In this document: positions 43,349 through 51,212 of the stretch, piece by piece
Layout: every line of letters begins with the position of its first letter
Position numbering within the stretch: position 1 is the stretch's first letter
Assembly (NCBI RefSeq): GCF_001202025.1
Contig: NZ_LGHS01000010.1
Span: 1 to 64,000, forward strand
Source of the DNA: Pseudorhodobacter aquimaris
GTDB lineage: Bacteria > Pseudomonadota > Alphaproteobacteria > Rhodobacterales > Rhodobacteraceae
Length of the DNA stretch: 64,000 nucleotides
Direction of reading: 5' to 3'
Made by a program: the position numbers and the translations under genes
Notes under the pieces: model-generated
Databases searched by the model: none
Seen by the model: only the letters and a program-made list of their open reading frames with translations
Told to the model about the DNA's origin: nothing

Positions 43349-44913
43349 TTTACTACTCCCGCCATCAACAGGCCCAATTCGCGTTCATTGGTGATCTTGG
43401 GGTCGCGTTCGCCCATAATCTTACCGTCAAACATCACGGCGATCCGGTCCGACAGGCTCATGATTTCGTCCAGTTCCACCGAGACCAGAAGCACCGCCTT
43501 GCCCGCATCGCGCAGGGCGACGATTTGCTTGTGGATAAATTCGATCGCGCCGATGTCGACGCCGCGTGTCGGTTGGCCGACAAGCAACAACTCGGGGTTG
43601 CGGTCCATTTCTCGGGCGACGACCAGCTTTTGCTGGTTCCCGCCGGAAAAGTTTTTCGCGGGCAGTGTCGGGATTGGCGGGCGCACGTCATAGCGTTCCA
43701 TCTTGTCCACGGTATCGGTGCGGACCGCGTCATTATCCATCAGCAGCGCAGAGCGTTGATATTCCGGCGCGTGGTGATAGCCGAAGGCCACGTTTTCCCA
43801 AGCGGTGAAATCCATGATCAGGCCAAGGTGTTGGCGGTCCTCCGGCACATGGGCGATGCCACGCGCGCGCCGCGATTGCCCGTCGGCCGTGGCATTGAGT
43901 GCGACTTCCTGCCCGTTCAGCCGGACGGTGCCTTCACCCCGCGCGATGCCCGCCAGAAGCTCCAGAAGTTCCGATTGGCCGTTTCCCGCAACGCCCGCGA
44001 TGCCCAAAATCTCTCCGGCGCGAATGTTGAAGGAAATACCCTTCAGCCGTTCCACCCCGGTCTCATCGCGCACCCGCAGGTTTTCTACCTCCAGCACCAT
44101 GCCGCCGGGGGCGGCGGGCGTTTTTTCAACCGAAAGCAAGACCTTGCGCCCGACCATCAGTTCCGCCAATTCCTCGGGAGAGGTCTCGGCGGTTTTGACG
44201 GTGGCAGTCATCTGGCCGCGGCGCATGACGGACACCGTATCGGTGATCTCCATGATCTCGCGCAGTTTGTGGGTGATCAGGATCACGGTTTTACCCTGAT
44301 CTTTCAATCCGTTGAGGATACGAAACAACTGGTCTGCCTCAGCCGGGGTCAAGACGCCGGTGGGCTCGTCCAAAATCAGGATGTCGGCCTGACGGTAAAG
44401 CGCCTTGAGGATTTCCACCCGCTGTTGGTGACCAACGGAAAGGTCCTCGACCACCGCATCGGGGTTGACCTCCAGCTCATATTCTCGTGCCAGATCGGAC
44501 AGCGATTTGCGCGCCTTGGCCATGGCCCCGCGCAAGATTGCCCCACCCTCGGCCCCAAGGATCACATTTTCCAGAACAGTAAAATTCGGCACCAGTTTGA
44601 AGTGCTGGAACACCATCCCGATCCCTGCGCGAATGGCGCTTTGGCTGTCAGGGATCGGGGTCAGATTGCCCGAGATATAGATCTCTCCGGCGTCGGCCTT
44701 GTAGAAGCCGTAAAGGATGGACATCAGGGTTGATTTTCCGGCCCCGTTTTCCCCGATGATCCCGTGGATAGAGCCTTTTGCGACCTGGATCGAGATGTCC
44801 TTATTGGCCTGAACCGGGCCAAAAGCCTTGGATATCCCGCGCAGCTCGATCGCGAGCGGGTTCGAGGCTGAGGCGGCAGATTCCTGCCGCCTCGAGGTTT
44901 CCACTGCCGCCAT
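43345..44913 (-). CDS. Nucleoside-type ABC transporter ATPase (two ABC domains)
   Basis: This 522-residue ATPase has two nucleotide-binding halves, as in RbsA and YufO. The first has Walker A IIGENGAGKSTLMSILYG, signature DLSVGHQQRVEILKAL and Walker B ILILDEPTG. The second has a weaker Walker A, IAGVAGNGQSELLELLAG (no GKS/T), and signature FSGGNQQKLVVARE. Such an altered second P-loop is normal for this subfamily. It overlaps the permease by 4 bases and begins 2 bases after the binding-protein stop. Confidence 0.92.
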   Translation of the reverse strand: MAAVETSRRQESAASASNPLAIELRGISKAFGPVQANKDISIQVAKGSIHGIIGENGAGKSTLMSILYGFYKADAGEIYISGNLTPIPDSQSAIRAGIGMVFQHFKLVPNFTVLENVILGAEGGAILRGAMAKARKSLSDLAREYELEVNPDAVVEDLSVGHQQRVEILKALYRQADILILDEPTGVLTPAEADQLFRILNGLKDQGKTVILITHKLREIMEITDTVSVMRRGQMTATVKTAETSPEELAELMVGRKVLLSVEKTPAAPGGMVLEVENLRVRDETGVERLKGISFNIRAGEILGIAGVAGNGQSELLELLAGIARGEGTVRLNGQEVALNATADGQSRRARGIAHVPEDRQHLGLIMDFTAWENVAFGYHHAPEYQRSALLMDNDAVRTDTVDKMERYDVRPPIPTLPAKNFSGGNQQKLVVAREMDRNPELLLVGQPTRGVDIGAIEFIHKQIVALRDAGKAVLLVSVELDEIMSLSDRIAVMFDGKIMGERDPKITNERELGLLMAGVVK

Positions 44914-44915
44914 CC

Positions 44916-45911
44916 TTAGAACGAAACGGCGGGGCAGGTGTTATCGGTGTAATAATCGTGGACAGCCAGTTCACCCGAAGCGATCTTGGCGGCCGCGGCA
45001 TCCACGGCGGCTTTCATCTCTTCGGTGATCAGCGCCTCGTTGTTCTCATCCAGCGCATAGCCGACACCTTCGGCGGCGAGGTCCATATTCACATGGCCGG
45101 TTTCCACCGCCTCACCGGCCTTGAACGCCGCATAGACCGCGTTGTCGACCCGTTTGAGCATCGAGGTCAGAACCTTGCCGGGGTGCAGGTGGTTCTGGTT
45201 GCTGTCCACCCCGATAGAGAGGATGTCGGCATCTGCCGCCGCTTGCAAGACACCCATGCCGGTGCCGCCGGCCGCCGCAAAGATCACATCCGCGCCCTGG
45301 CTGATCTGCGACTTGGCCAATTCGCCGCCCTTTACCGGGTCATTCCATGCCGCCCCTGTGTTGCCGGTCATATTGGCAATGACCGTTGCATCCGGTGTGA
45401 CGGCCTTGACGCCCTGCGCATAGCCGCAGCCGAACTGGCGGATCAGGGGGATATCCATGCCGCCGATAAAGCCCACGGTGTCGGATTTTGACGCCATAGC
45501 CGCGAGCATCCCGACCAGATAGGACCCTTCATGTTCGGCAAACATGACTGAACGGACGTTGGGTTGATCGACCACACCATCGATCAGAACGAATTTGGTA
45601 TCGGGGAAATCAGGGGCAACGGTGTTCAAGGTCTCGATGTTCGAAAAAGACATGACGACGATCGGATTTGCGCCGGTTTCGGCCATGCGACGTACGAATT
45701 GTTCACGCTGCGCCTCGGACTGCATTTCCAGTTCTTTATAAGATCCACCGGTTTCCTTGGCCCAACGCTGTGCGCCCTCATAGGCGGACTCGTTAAAAGA
45801 TTTGTCGAATTTGCCGCCAAGGTCAAAGATCAGGGCCGGGTCGGCCACAGCCGCGCCTGCAGTCAACGCGATACTCGCAGTGGCCGCGGCGAAATGTTTC
45901 ATGAGGCTCAT
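44916..45911 (-). CDS. BMP-family nucleoside-binding protein
   Basis: This 331-residue periplasmic binding protein feeds the ABC importer encoded after it. It has a signal peptide (MKHFAAATASIALTAGAAVA, no lipobox seen) and the BMP (PnrA/Med-like) pattern: DPALIFDLGGKFDKSFNESAYEGAQRW, the GFIGGMDIPLIRQFGCGYAQG hinge, VIFAAAGGTGMGVLQAA and GVDSNQNHLHPG. Characterised relatives bind purine nucleosides. The start at 45911 has GGGAG upstream. Placement close to purine catabolism genes (47793-52700) fits nucleoside or purine import. Confidence 0.9.
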   Translation of the reverse strand: MSLMKHFAAATASIALTAGAAVADPALIFDLGGKFDKSFNESAYEGAQRWAKETGGSYKELEMQSEAQREQFVRRMAETGANPIVVMSFSNIETLNTVAPDFPDTKFVLIDGVVDQPNVRSVMFAEHEGSYLVGMLAAMASKSDTVGFIGGMDIPLIRQFGCGYAQGVKAVTPDATVIANMTGNTGAAWNDPVKGGELAKSQISQGADVIFAAAGGTGMGVLQAAADADILSIGVDSNQNHLHPGKVLTSMLKRVDNAVYAAFKAGEAVETGHVNMDLAAEGVGYALDENNEALITEEMKAAVDAAAAKIASGELAVHDYYTDNTCPAVSF

Positions 45912-45977
45912 TTGTCGTCTCCCGTTTGGACTCCTTGCCATCCCCAGAATCCTTTGCGGACAGGTGGACGTGCTGTA

Positions 45978-45989
45978 CCCAAATTTGGG
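45978..45989. promoter_or_regulatory. Perfect palindrome upstream of the BMP operon
   Basis: CCCAAATTTGGG (45978-45989) is a perfect 12-base palindrome 67 bases before the BMP start, with a third GGG-type motif (GTTTGGGG) nearby. It may be an operator for an unseen regulator. The whole gap (45912-46080) has no other gene-like content. Confidence 0.4.
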
Positions 45990-46080
45990 CGTGTTTGGGG
46001 TAGGGGGTCAATAGGAATATGACGCGGACCCGTGCGAATTGGGTGCGCAGCCGGAATTCGATGTGCTTTGGTGGGCTGTG

Positions 46081-46500
46081 TCAGGCAGGTGGCCTAAGGG
46101 AAAGGTGCATCACAAGTGCATCGACGCGCAGTCCTTGGGGCGCTTCGAAGTAGCGCGGCCTGCGGCCCACTTCGGTGTAGCCGAGCGCGTGATAAAGCGC
46201 GATGGCGGCGTCGTTGTCTTGGGCCACTTCCAGAAAGGCGATGTCGGCAGCGGGACGGGCCGCATCGTGGAAGGCCGCCATCAAACGGCGGGCAAGGCCC
46301 TTGCGCCTGAAAGCAGGTGCGACGGCAAGCGTCAGGACCTCGGCCTCGCCCGCCACGGCGCGGCCAAGTACAAAACCGCGTGCATCACCGCGAATAAACG
46401 TGCCGGGGCTGTCGAGCAGTTCTGCAAAAGCCCGGGCAGACCACGGTGGCGGGGTGGTAAAGCTGCAGGCGTGAAGCGTAGCCAGATCGTCCGGGTTCAT
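46081..46500 (-). CDS. rimI: Ribosomal protein S18 alanine N-acetyltransferase-like protein
   Basis: This 139-residue GNAT enzyme has LTLAVAPAFRRKGLARRLMAAF (acetyl-CoA loop RRKGLA, Q/R-x-x-G-x-G/A form), FLEVAQDNDAAIALYHALGYTEVGRR and the terminal Arg/Tyr region. RimI acetylates the N-terminal Ala of S18. Its tight placement after tsaB (1-base gap), as in many bacteria, supports the assignment over other GNATs. Confidence 0.88.
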   Translation of the reverse strand: MNPDDLATLHACSFTTPPPWSARAFAELLDSPGTFIRGDARGFVLGRAVAGEAEVLTLAVAPAFRRKGLARRLMAAFHDAARPAADIAFLEVAQDNDAAIALYHALGYTEVGRRPRYFEAPQGLRVDALVMHLSLRPPA

Positions 46501-47148
46501 TCAGGCGTCCAGAATGACGGGCGGCGGATCGCTGGGCGGGGCGGCATCAGCGGCACGCAAGTAGAAAGGTGCCGGGGGTGGCGCGCCTGCCGCCAGTTTT
46601 TGCGCACCCACAAAGGCCATCGCACGGATGCGGGCGGCTGGATCTGGGCGCAAGATCTTGCGGCCTGTCTCGGGCCAGTCACCGACAAGGTCGAGATTGG
46701 TTTCAGGCCAGAAATCGGCATCATCGGGATTTGCCTCCCGGATTGGACCAAGGGGGGCGCCGCCCGCAAAATCCTGCACATAAAGGGCATTTCGTGCGGC
46801 CGGTGTTGCCACGCGGATACGTGCGGTCAGCCCATAGGCCAGCATTTCGGGGCCAGTTACCCCAACGGCTTGCACGCCCAAGCCAAGGGCCAGACCGCGC
46901 GCGGCGGCCACGGAAATACGGATGCCGGTGAAATTCCCCGGCCCGACGCCAACGGCTACACCGCCAACATCGCGCCAGCCCCGACCAACCGAGATAAGCA
47001 TCTCCTCGATCAGGGGCATCAGACGTTCGGCCTGACCTTTGGCCATCGGCTCTCTCGCCTCGGCGATGATCTCACCGCGCCAAAGCAAAGCGGCCGCGCA
47101 ATGCGCGACCGATGTATCAAAGGCCAGAATCGGTCGATCAGACGGCAA
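46501..47148 (-). CDS. tsaB: tRNA threonylcarbamoyladenosine synthesis protein TsaB
   Basis: This 215-residue ASKHA-fold protein is the scaffold of the TsaD-TsaB-TsaE complex that makes t6A37 in ANN-decoding tRNAs. Motifs are ILAFDTSVAHCAAALLW, PLIEEMLISVGRGWRDVGGVAVGVGPGNFTGIRI and VAAARGLALGLGVQAVGVT. It lacks the TsaD metal-binding histidines, as expected. It overlaps the NfuA stop by 11 bases and is followed by rimI after no gap, an operon seen in many alphaproteobacteria. Confidence 0.92.
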   Translation of the reverse strand: MPSDRPILAFDTSVAHCAAALLWRGEIIAEAREPMAKGQAERLMPLIEEMLISVGRGWRDVGGVAVGVGPGNFTGIRISVAAARGLALGLGVQAVGVTGPEMLAYGLTARIRVATPAARNALYVQDFAGGAPLGPIREANPDDADFWPETNLDLVGDWPETGRKILRPDPAARIRAMAFVGAQKLAAGAPPPAPFYLRAADAAPPSDPPPVILDA

Positions 47149-47698
47149 CAGGCCGGACCTCCAACACCTCGGGGATATAGTGGCGCAGCAGGTTTTCGAT
47201 GCCCATTTTCAACGTCAGGGTCGACGAGGGGCAGCCTGCGCAAGCGCCTTGCATGTGCAGGTAAACCACGCCGCGCTCAAACCCGTGAAAGGTGATGTCG
47301 CCGCCATCCTGTGCCACAGCAGGGCGCACCCGAGTGTCAAGCAACTCCTTGATCTGGGCCACGATATCGCCGTCTTCACCGCTATGCTCGGCATGGCCGG
47401 ATGCGGCTTGTTCGCCCTCGATTACAGGTGCGCCGGACTGGTAATGTTCCATGATCGCGCCAAGGATGGCGGGCTTGATATGGTCCCAATCGGCCGCATC
47501 AGTCTTGGTCACAGTTACAAAGTCGTTGCCAAAAAAGACGCCGGCAATATCGCCCACCGTGAAAATACGGCGTGCCAGCGGGGACTTCTCGGCCGCCTCG
47601 GCCGATGGGAAGTCTGCGGTCCCCATATCCAGTACTGTTTGGCCGGGAAGGAATTTCAGGGTCGCCGGGTTCGGCGTGGATTCGGTCTGGATGAACAT
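47138..47698 (-). CDS. NfuA/NifU-family iron-sulfur scaffold protein
   Basis: This 186-residue protein has an N-terminal degenerate A-type/Nfu N domain (MFIQTESTPNPATLKFLPG, about 1-90) and a C-terminal Nfu domain with the Fe-S cysteines Cys153 and Cys156 (GACAGCPSS). Such proteins carry a [4Fe-4S] cluster to apoproteins under oxidative or iron stress. The start at 47698 is chosen because homology begins with MFIQTE; the ORF extends further upstream. It is the first gene of the nfu-tsaB-rimI operon. Confidence 0.92.
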   Translation of the reverse strand: MFIQTESTPNPATLKFLPGQTVLDMGTADFPSAEAAEKSPLARRIFTVGDIAGVFFGNDFVTVTKTDAADWDHIKPAILGAIMEHYQSGAPVIEGEQAASGHAEHSGEDGDIVAQIKELLDTRVRPAVAQDGGDITFHGFERGVVYLHMQGACAGCPSSTLTLKMGIENLLRHYIPEVLEVRPVAV

Positions 47699-47792
47699 TT
47701 TATATCTCCGACAGTTCCCATCAGATATGCGCCCTTGGGCCGGGTAAGTCAAGGTTTAGAACGTTTCTAAAACTCCGGCGTGGCACCTGACC

Positions 47793-48152
47793 CTAGCTGC
47801 CGCGGTAAGTCGAATAGGCAAAAGGCGAAATCAGCAGCGGCACATGATAGTGGGCATCGGCATCAGGCACGCCAAAACGAATGGGGATCTCGTCCAGAAA
47901 GAGCACACCGTCCCCGGCCTGATCGCTGGCACGCAAATAGTCACCGGCACAGAATACCAGTTCATATTCCCCCACCGTCAGCGCGGCCCCCGCCAGCATT
48001 GGGGCATCGGTGCGCCCGTCCGCGTTGGTCACGGTTTCCGAAAGCTTTGCGTGCCCCTCTCCGGACACGCGATAAAGCGTGATCTTGACCCCTCCAGCCG
48101 GTTTTCCCAGGGCGGTATCGAGCACATGGGTGGTCAGTTTTCCTGCCGACAT
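47793..48152 (-). CDS. uraH: 5-hydroxyisourate hydrolase (transthyretin-like)
   Basis: This 119-residue enzyme hydrolyses 5-hydroxyisourate, the product of uricase, to OHCU. It has [24 protein letters not shown] with the catalytic His, a central Arg ([13 protein letters not shown]), [19 protein letters not shown] with the second catalytic His and the diagnostic C-terminal YRGS. The family length is normal. It is divergent from the allantoinase-decarboxylase gene (48309). No signal peptide is seen, so it is cytoplasmic. Confidence 0.94.
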   Translation of the reverse strand: MSAGKLTTHVLDTALGKPAGGVKITLYRVSGEGHAKLSETVTNADGRTDAPMLAGAALTVGEYELVFCAGDYLRASDQAGDGVLFLDEIPIRFGVPDADAHYHVPLLISPFAYSTYRGS

Positions 48153-48308
48153 TGTTATCCTCCTTGAAAGTTGCCTCCGGATTGTGCCGCATCGCGGGGC
48201 CAGTTACGATCACTTATTTGCGTTAAAAGTCTTTCATCATTTTTTTGCAAATGCTGGCCGACTATTCGCTTTATACTAACATATGAAATAAATTGAATGA
48301 GGCGTTTT

Positions 48309-49724
48309 GTGAACAGATATCCGCGCGACATGACAGGTTACGGTGCCAATGCCCCGGATGCACGCTGGCCAAAGGGTGCGAAGATTGCTGTCTCCCTGGT
48401 GCTGAACTACGAAGAGGGTGGCGAGAATAACATCTTGCACGGCGATGCCGGGTCCGAGGCGTTTCTTTCCGACATTGGCGGGGCGGCCCCTTGGCCGGGC
48501 AAGCGTCACTGGAACATGGAATCGATCTATGATTACGGCGCGCGGGCCGGGTTCTGGCGGTTGCACCGTTTGTTCACGTCACGCGATATTCCTGTAACGG
48601 TCTACGGTGTGGCCACGGCCCTTGCGCGCAGTCCCGAACAGGTCGCCGCGATGAAAGCGGCCGATTGGGAGATCGCCTCGCACGGGTTGAAATGGGTCGA
48701 ACATAAAGACATGCCCGAAGAGGAGGAGCGCGCCGCAATCGCCGAGGCCATTCGCCTGCACACCGAGGTGGTCGGTACCCGTCCGCGCGGTTGGTACACG
48801 GGGCGTTGCTCGGTCAATACCGTGCGTCTGGTTGCCGAAGAGGGTGGCTTTGACTGGATCGCGGACACTTATGACGACGACCTGCCACATTGGATGGAAT
48901 TCGGCGAACGCGACCAGCTTATCATCCCCTATACGCTGGAGGCGAATGACATGCGTTTCGCCACGGCGCCGGGCTATATCGAGGGGCAGCAGTTCTTTCA
49001 GTACCTCAAGGACAGCTTCGACGTGCTTTACGCCGAGGGGGAGGCGGGGGCGGCCAAGATGTTTTCTATCGGGTTGCATTGCCGCTTGATCGGGCGTCCG
49101 GGCAAGATTGCAGGGCTGATGCGCTTCCTCGATTATGCCCAAGGGCATGAAGGGGTCTGGTTCGCGCGCCGTGCGGATATTGCCGACCATTGGGCCAAGA
49201 CCCACCCGCATCAGCGCGTGGAACGCCCAAGCGAGATGGATGCGCAAAGCTTTGTTGCCAAATTCGGCTCCATCTTTGAGCATTCCCCTTGGATCGCCGA
49301 GCGTGCCCATGCATTGGAGCTTGGCCCCGCGCATGACAGCGCCATTGGCGTGCATAGCGCGCTGTGCCGGATGTTCCGATCCGCGTCGCATGAGGAACGT
49401 CTGGGCGTTTTGACCGCCCACCCTGACCTTGCGGGCAAGCTGGCCGCGGCCAAGCGGCTGACGGCTGAAAGCACCGCCGAACAGGCCAGCGCCGCGCTCG
49501 ATTCGCTGACGGATGCGGAGCGCGAGACCTTTCAGGCCCTCAATACCGAATATGTCGCCAAACACGGCTTTCCTTTTATCATCGCCGTGCGTGACAATAC
49601 CAAAGACAGCATCCTTGCCGCGTTCAAGACCCGTATCGGCCATGACACGCAAACCGAATTCAACACCGCCTGCGCTCAAGTCGAACGCATCGCGGAATTG
49701 CGCCTGAAGGACATCCTGCCATGA
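48309..49724 (+). CDS. Bifunctional allantoinase (PuuE) - OHCU decarboxylase
   Basis: This 471-residue fusion combines two purine-ring steps. Residues 1-305 are a PuuE-type polysaccharide-deacetylase-fold allantoinase (RYPRDMTGYGANAPDARWPKGAKIAVSLVLNYEEGGENN, RGWYTGRCSVNTVRLV). Residues 310-471 are OHCU decarboxylase (FVAKFGSIFEHSPWIAERA with the catalytic His, VLTAHPDLAGKLAAAKRLTAES). It acts after UraH, making S-allantoin and opening it to allantoate. I prefer GTG 48309 (GAGG 6 bases upstream) over ATG 48297, which lacks a ribosome site. It is coupled to the ureidoglycine gene by a 4-base overlap. Confidence 0.9.
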   Translation: MNRYPRDMTGYGANAPDARWPKGAKIAVSLVLNYEEGGENNILHGDAGSEAFLSDIGGAAPWPGKRHWNMESIYDYGARAGFWRLHRLFTSRDIPVTVYGVATALARSPEQVAAMKAADWEIASHGLKWVEHKDMPEEEERAAIAEAIRLHTEVVGTRPRGWYTGRCSVNTVRLVAEEGGFDWIADTYDDDLPHWMEFGERDQLIIPYTLEANDMRFATAPGYIEGQQFFQYLKDSFDVLYAEGEAGAAKMFSIGLHCRLIGRPGKIAGLMRFLDYAQGHEGVWFARRADIADHWAKTHPHQRVERPSEMDAQSFVAKFGSIFEHSPWIAERAHALELGPAHDSAIGVHSALCRMFRSASHEERLGVLTAHPDLAGKLAAAKRLTAESTAEQASAALDSLTDAERETFQALNTEYVAKHGFPFIIAVRDNTKDSILAAFKTRIGHDTQTEFNTACAQVERIAELRLKDILP

Positions 49725-50554
49725 CCGGATATTTTGCCCCCAAAGGTGGTTTGCCACCGCAGACCCAATTGATGACTGGCCGCGCGGCGTTCACCGATGC
49801 CTATGCCTTTATCCCGCAAGGCGTGTTTTCCGATATCGTCACCAGCTTCCTGCCGGGCTGGGAAAAAACGCGCCTCTGGATTATCGCGCGCCCGATGACC
49901 GGCTTTTCGGAAACCTTCAGCCAATATGTGATGGAGGTCGCCCCCGGCGGCGGTTCCGATGTGCCCGAAAATGACGATGCGGTGCAATCGGTCCTATTTA
50001 TGACCGAAGGTGAAGCCGAGCTGACCGTTGAGGGCAAAACCCATGCGCTGACCTCGGGCAGCTATGCCTATATCCCCGCGGGCAGCAGATGGGCGTTGCA
50101 CAACGAGGGCACCGGGAACGCCTGTTTCCACTGGATCCGCAAGATCTATGAGCCTGCACCGGGTGTTGAGAAGCCGGGTGTGCTGGTGCTGAACGACCGC
50201 GACATCACCCCCACACCCATGCCCGATACCGATGGAGCCTGGGCCACGACCCGCTTTGTCGACCCCAATGACCTGCGTCACGATATGCATGTGACCGTGG
50301 TCACATTTCAGCCCGGCGGTGTTATCCCCTTTGAGGAAACGCATGTCATGGAACACGGGCTTTATGTTCTGGAGGGCAAGGCGGTCTATAAGCTCAACCA
50401 AGACTGGGTAGAGGTCGAGGCCGGTGATTTCATGTGGTTGCGCGCCTTTTGCCCGCAGGCCTGTTACGCCGCCGGGCCGGGGCCGTTCCGCTACCTGCTC
50501 TATAAGGATGTGAACCGTCACGCCAATCTGCGGGGGCCGTTGAACCCGCGCTGA
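49721..50554 (+). CDS. allE: (S)-ureidoglycine aminohydrolase
   Basis: This 277-residue bicupin converts S-ureidoglycine to S-ureidoglycolate. Two cupin domains are visible: the first around EVAPGGGSDVPENDDAVQSVLFMTEGE, the second around VVTFQPGGVIPFEETHVMEHGLYVLEGKAVYKLN, where His, Glu and the following His bind manganese. Its N-terminus (YFAPKGGLPPQTQLMTGRAAFTDAYAFIP) is typical of the plant and bacterial enzymes. Overlapping starts couple it to the allantoinase fusion. The allantoate amidohydrolase needed before it is not in the window. Confidence 0.92.
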   Translation: MTGYFAPKGGLPPQTQLMTGRAAFTDAYAFIPQGVFSDIVTSFLPGWEKTRLWIIARPMTGFSETFSQYVMEVAPGGGSDVPENDDAVQSVLFMTEGEAELTVEGKTHALTSGSYAYIPAGSRWALHNEGTGNACFHWIRKIYEPAPGVEKPGVLVLNDRDITPTPMPDTDGAWATTRFVDPNDLRHDMHVTVVTFQPGGVIPFEETHVMEHGLYVLEGKAVYKLNQDWVEVEAGDFMWLRAFCPQACYAAGPGPFRYLLYKDVNRHANLRGPLNPR

Positions 50555-50612
50555 TCTCATCGGTGCTATAAATCCATCCCTTTGGCTGATCCGTCAACAT
50601 TCATAGGTCCAT

Positions 50613-51122
50613 ATGACAAGAACAATCCAGACAGAGCCCTTGACCGCCGCTGGTTTCGCGCCCTTCGGAGAGGTGCTCGAGGCCACAGGCGCGCCCGATA
50701 AGATCATCAACCAAGGCATGTGTGGCCGTTTCCATGACCGCGCGCGGCTTGATTTCGCAGACGCCCGCGCGGGCATTTCCATCTTTCACGCCCAACCGCG
50801 CAGTTTCCCCTATACGCTGGAACTGGTGGAACGTCATCCTGATGGGTCCCAAGCTTTTCTGCCGATGAGTGAGCACCCTTTTCTTGTGATCGTGGCGACC
50901 GGTCCCGAGGCCACCCCGCGCGCATTTTTGACCAACGGCGCTCAGGGGATAAACCTGCACCGAGGGGTCTGGCACGGGGTTTTGACCCCGCTTCACGCCC
51001 CCGGTCTTTTCGCGGTGGTGGACCGGATCGGGACCACGCCAAACCTCGAAGAGCATTATTTCGATGCGCCGTGGATCGTAACCGGTCCGGCATCATCTTC
51101 TTCGGTTGCGCCTGATCCCTGA
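50613..51122 (+). CDS. allA: Ureidoglycolate lyase
   Basis: This 169-residue enzyme cleaves ureidoglycolate to glyoxylate and urea. Motifs are TAAGFAPFGEVLEATGAPDKIINQG and GISIFHAQPRSFPYTLELVERHPDGSQAFLPM, where FxxxFxxRHP-type residues line the active site; LHRGVWHGVLTPL holds the second His region. The family length is normal. It lies 58 bases after allE, the next-to-last gene of the purine cluster before the permease. Confidence 0.92.
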   Translation: MTRTIQTEPLTAAGFAPFGEVLEATGAPDKIINQGMCGRFHDRARLDFADARAGISIFHAQPRSFPYTLELVERHPDGSQAFLPMSEHPFLVIVATGPEATPRAFLTNGAQGINLHRGVWHGVLTPLHAPGLFAVVDRIGTTPNLEEHYFDAPWIVTGPASSSSVAPDP

Positions 51123-51212
51123 CGGCCTTGGCGCAACCTCAAGGCACGCGCGATATTGTCGGGGCGGTATCGTGCTTGAAATTATACCCCACACCTCAGG
51201 GAGAGTTTTTCA

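Noticed and set aside
43339-44733. A 464-residue forward frame over the nucleoside ATPase
   Set aside because: Antisense to a clear ABC ATPase with both nucleotide-binding halves.
46039-47295. A 418-residue forward-strand frame over tsaB and rimI
   Set aside because: It is antisense to two well-supported genes and has no family-like motifs or ribosome site.
48579-49757. A 392-residue reverse frame over the allantoinase fusion
   Set aside because: Antisense shadow with no recognisable domain.
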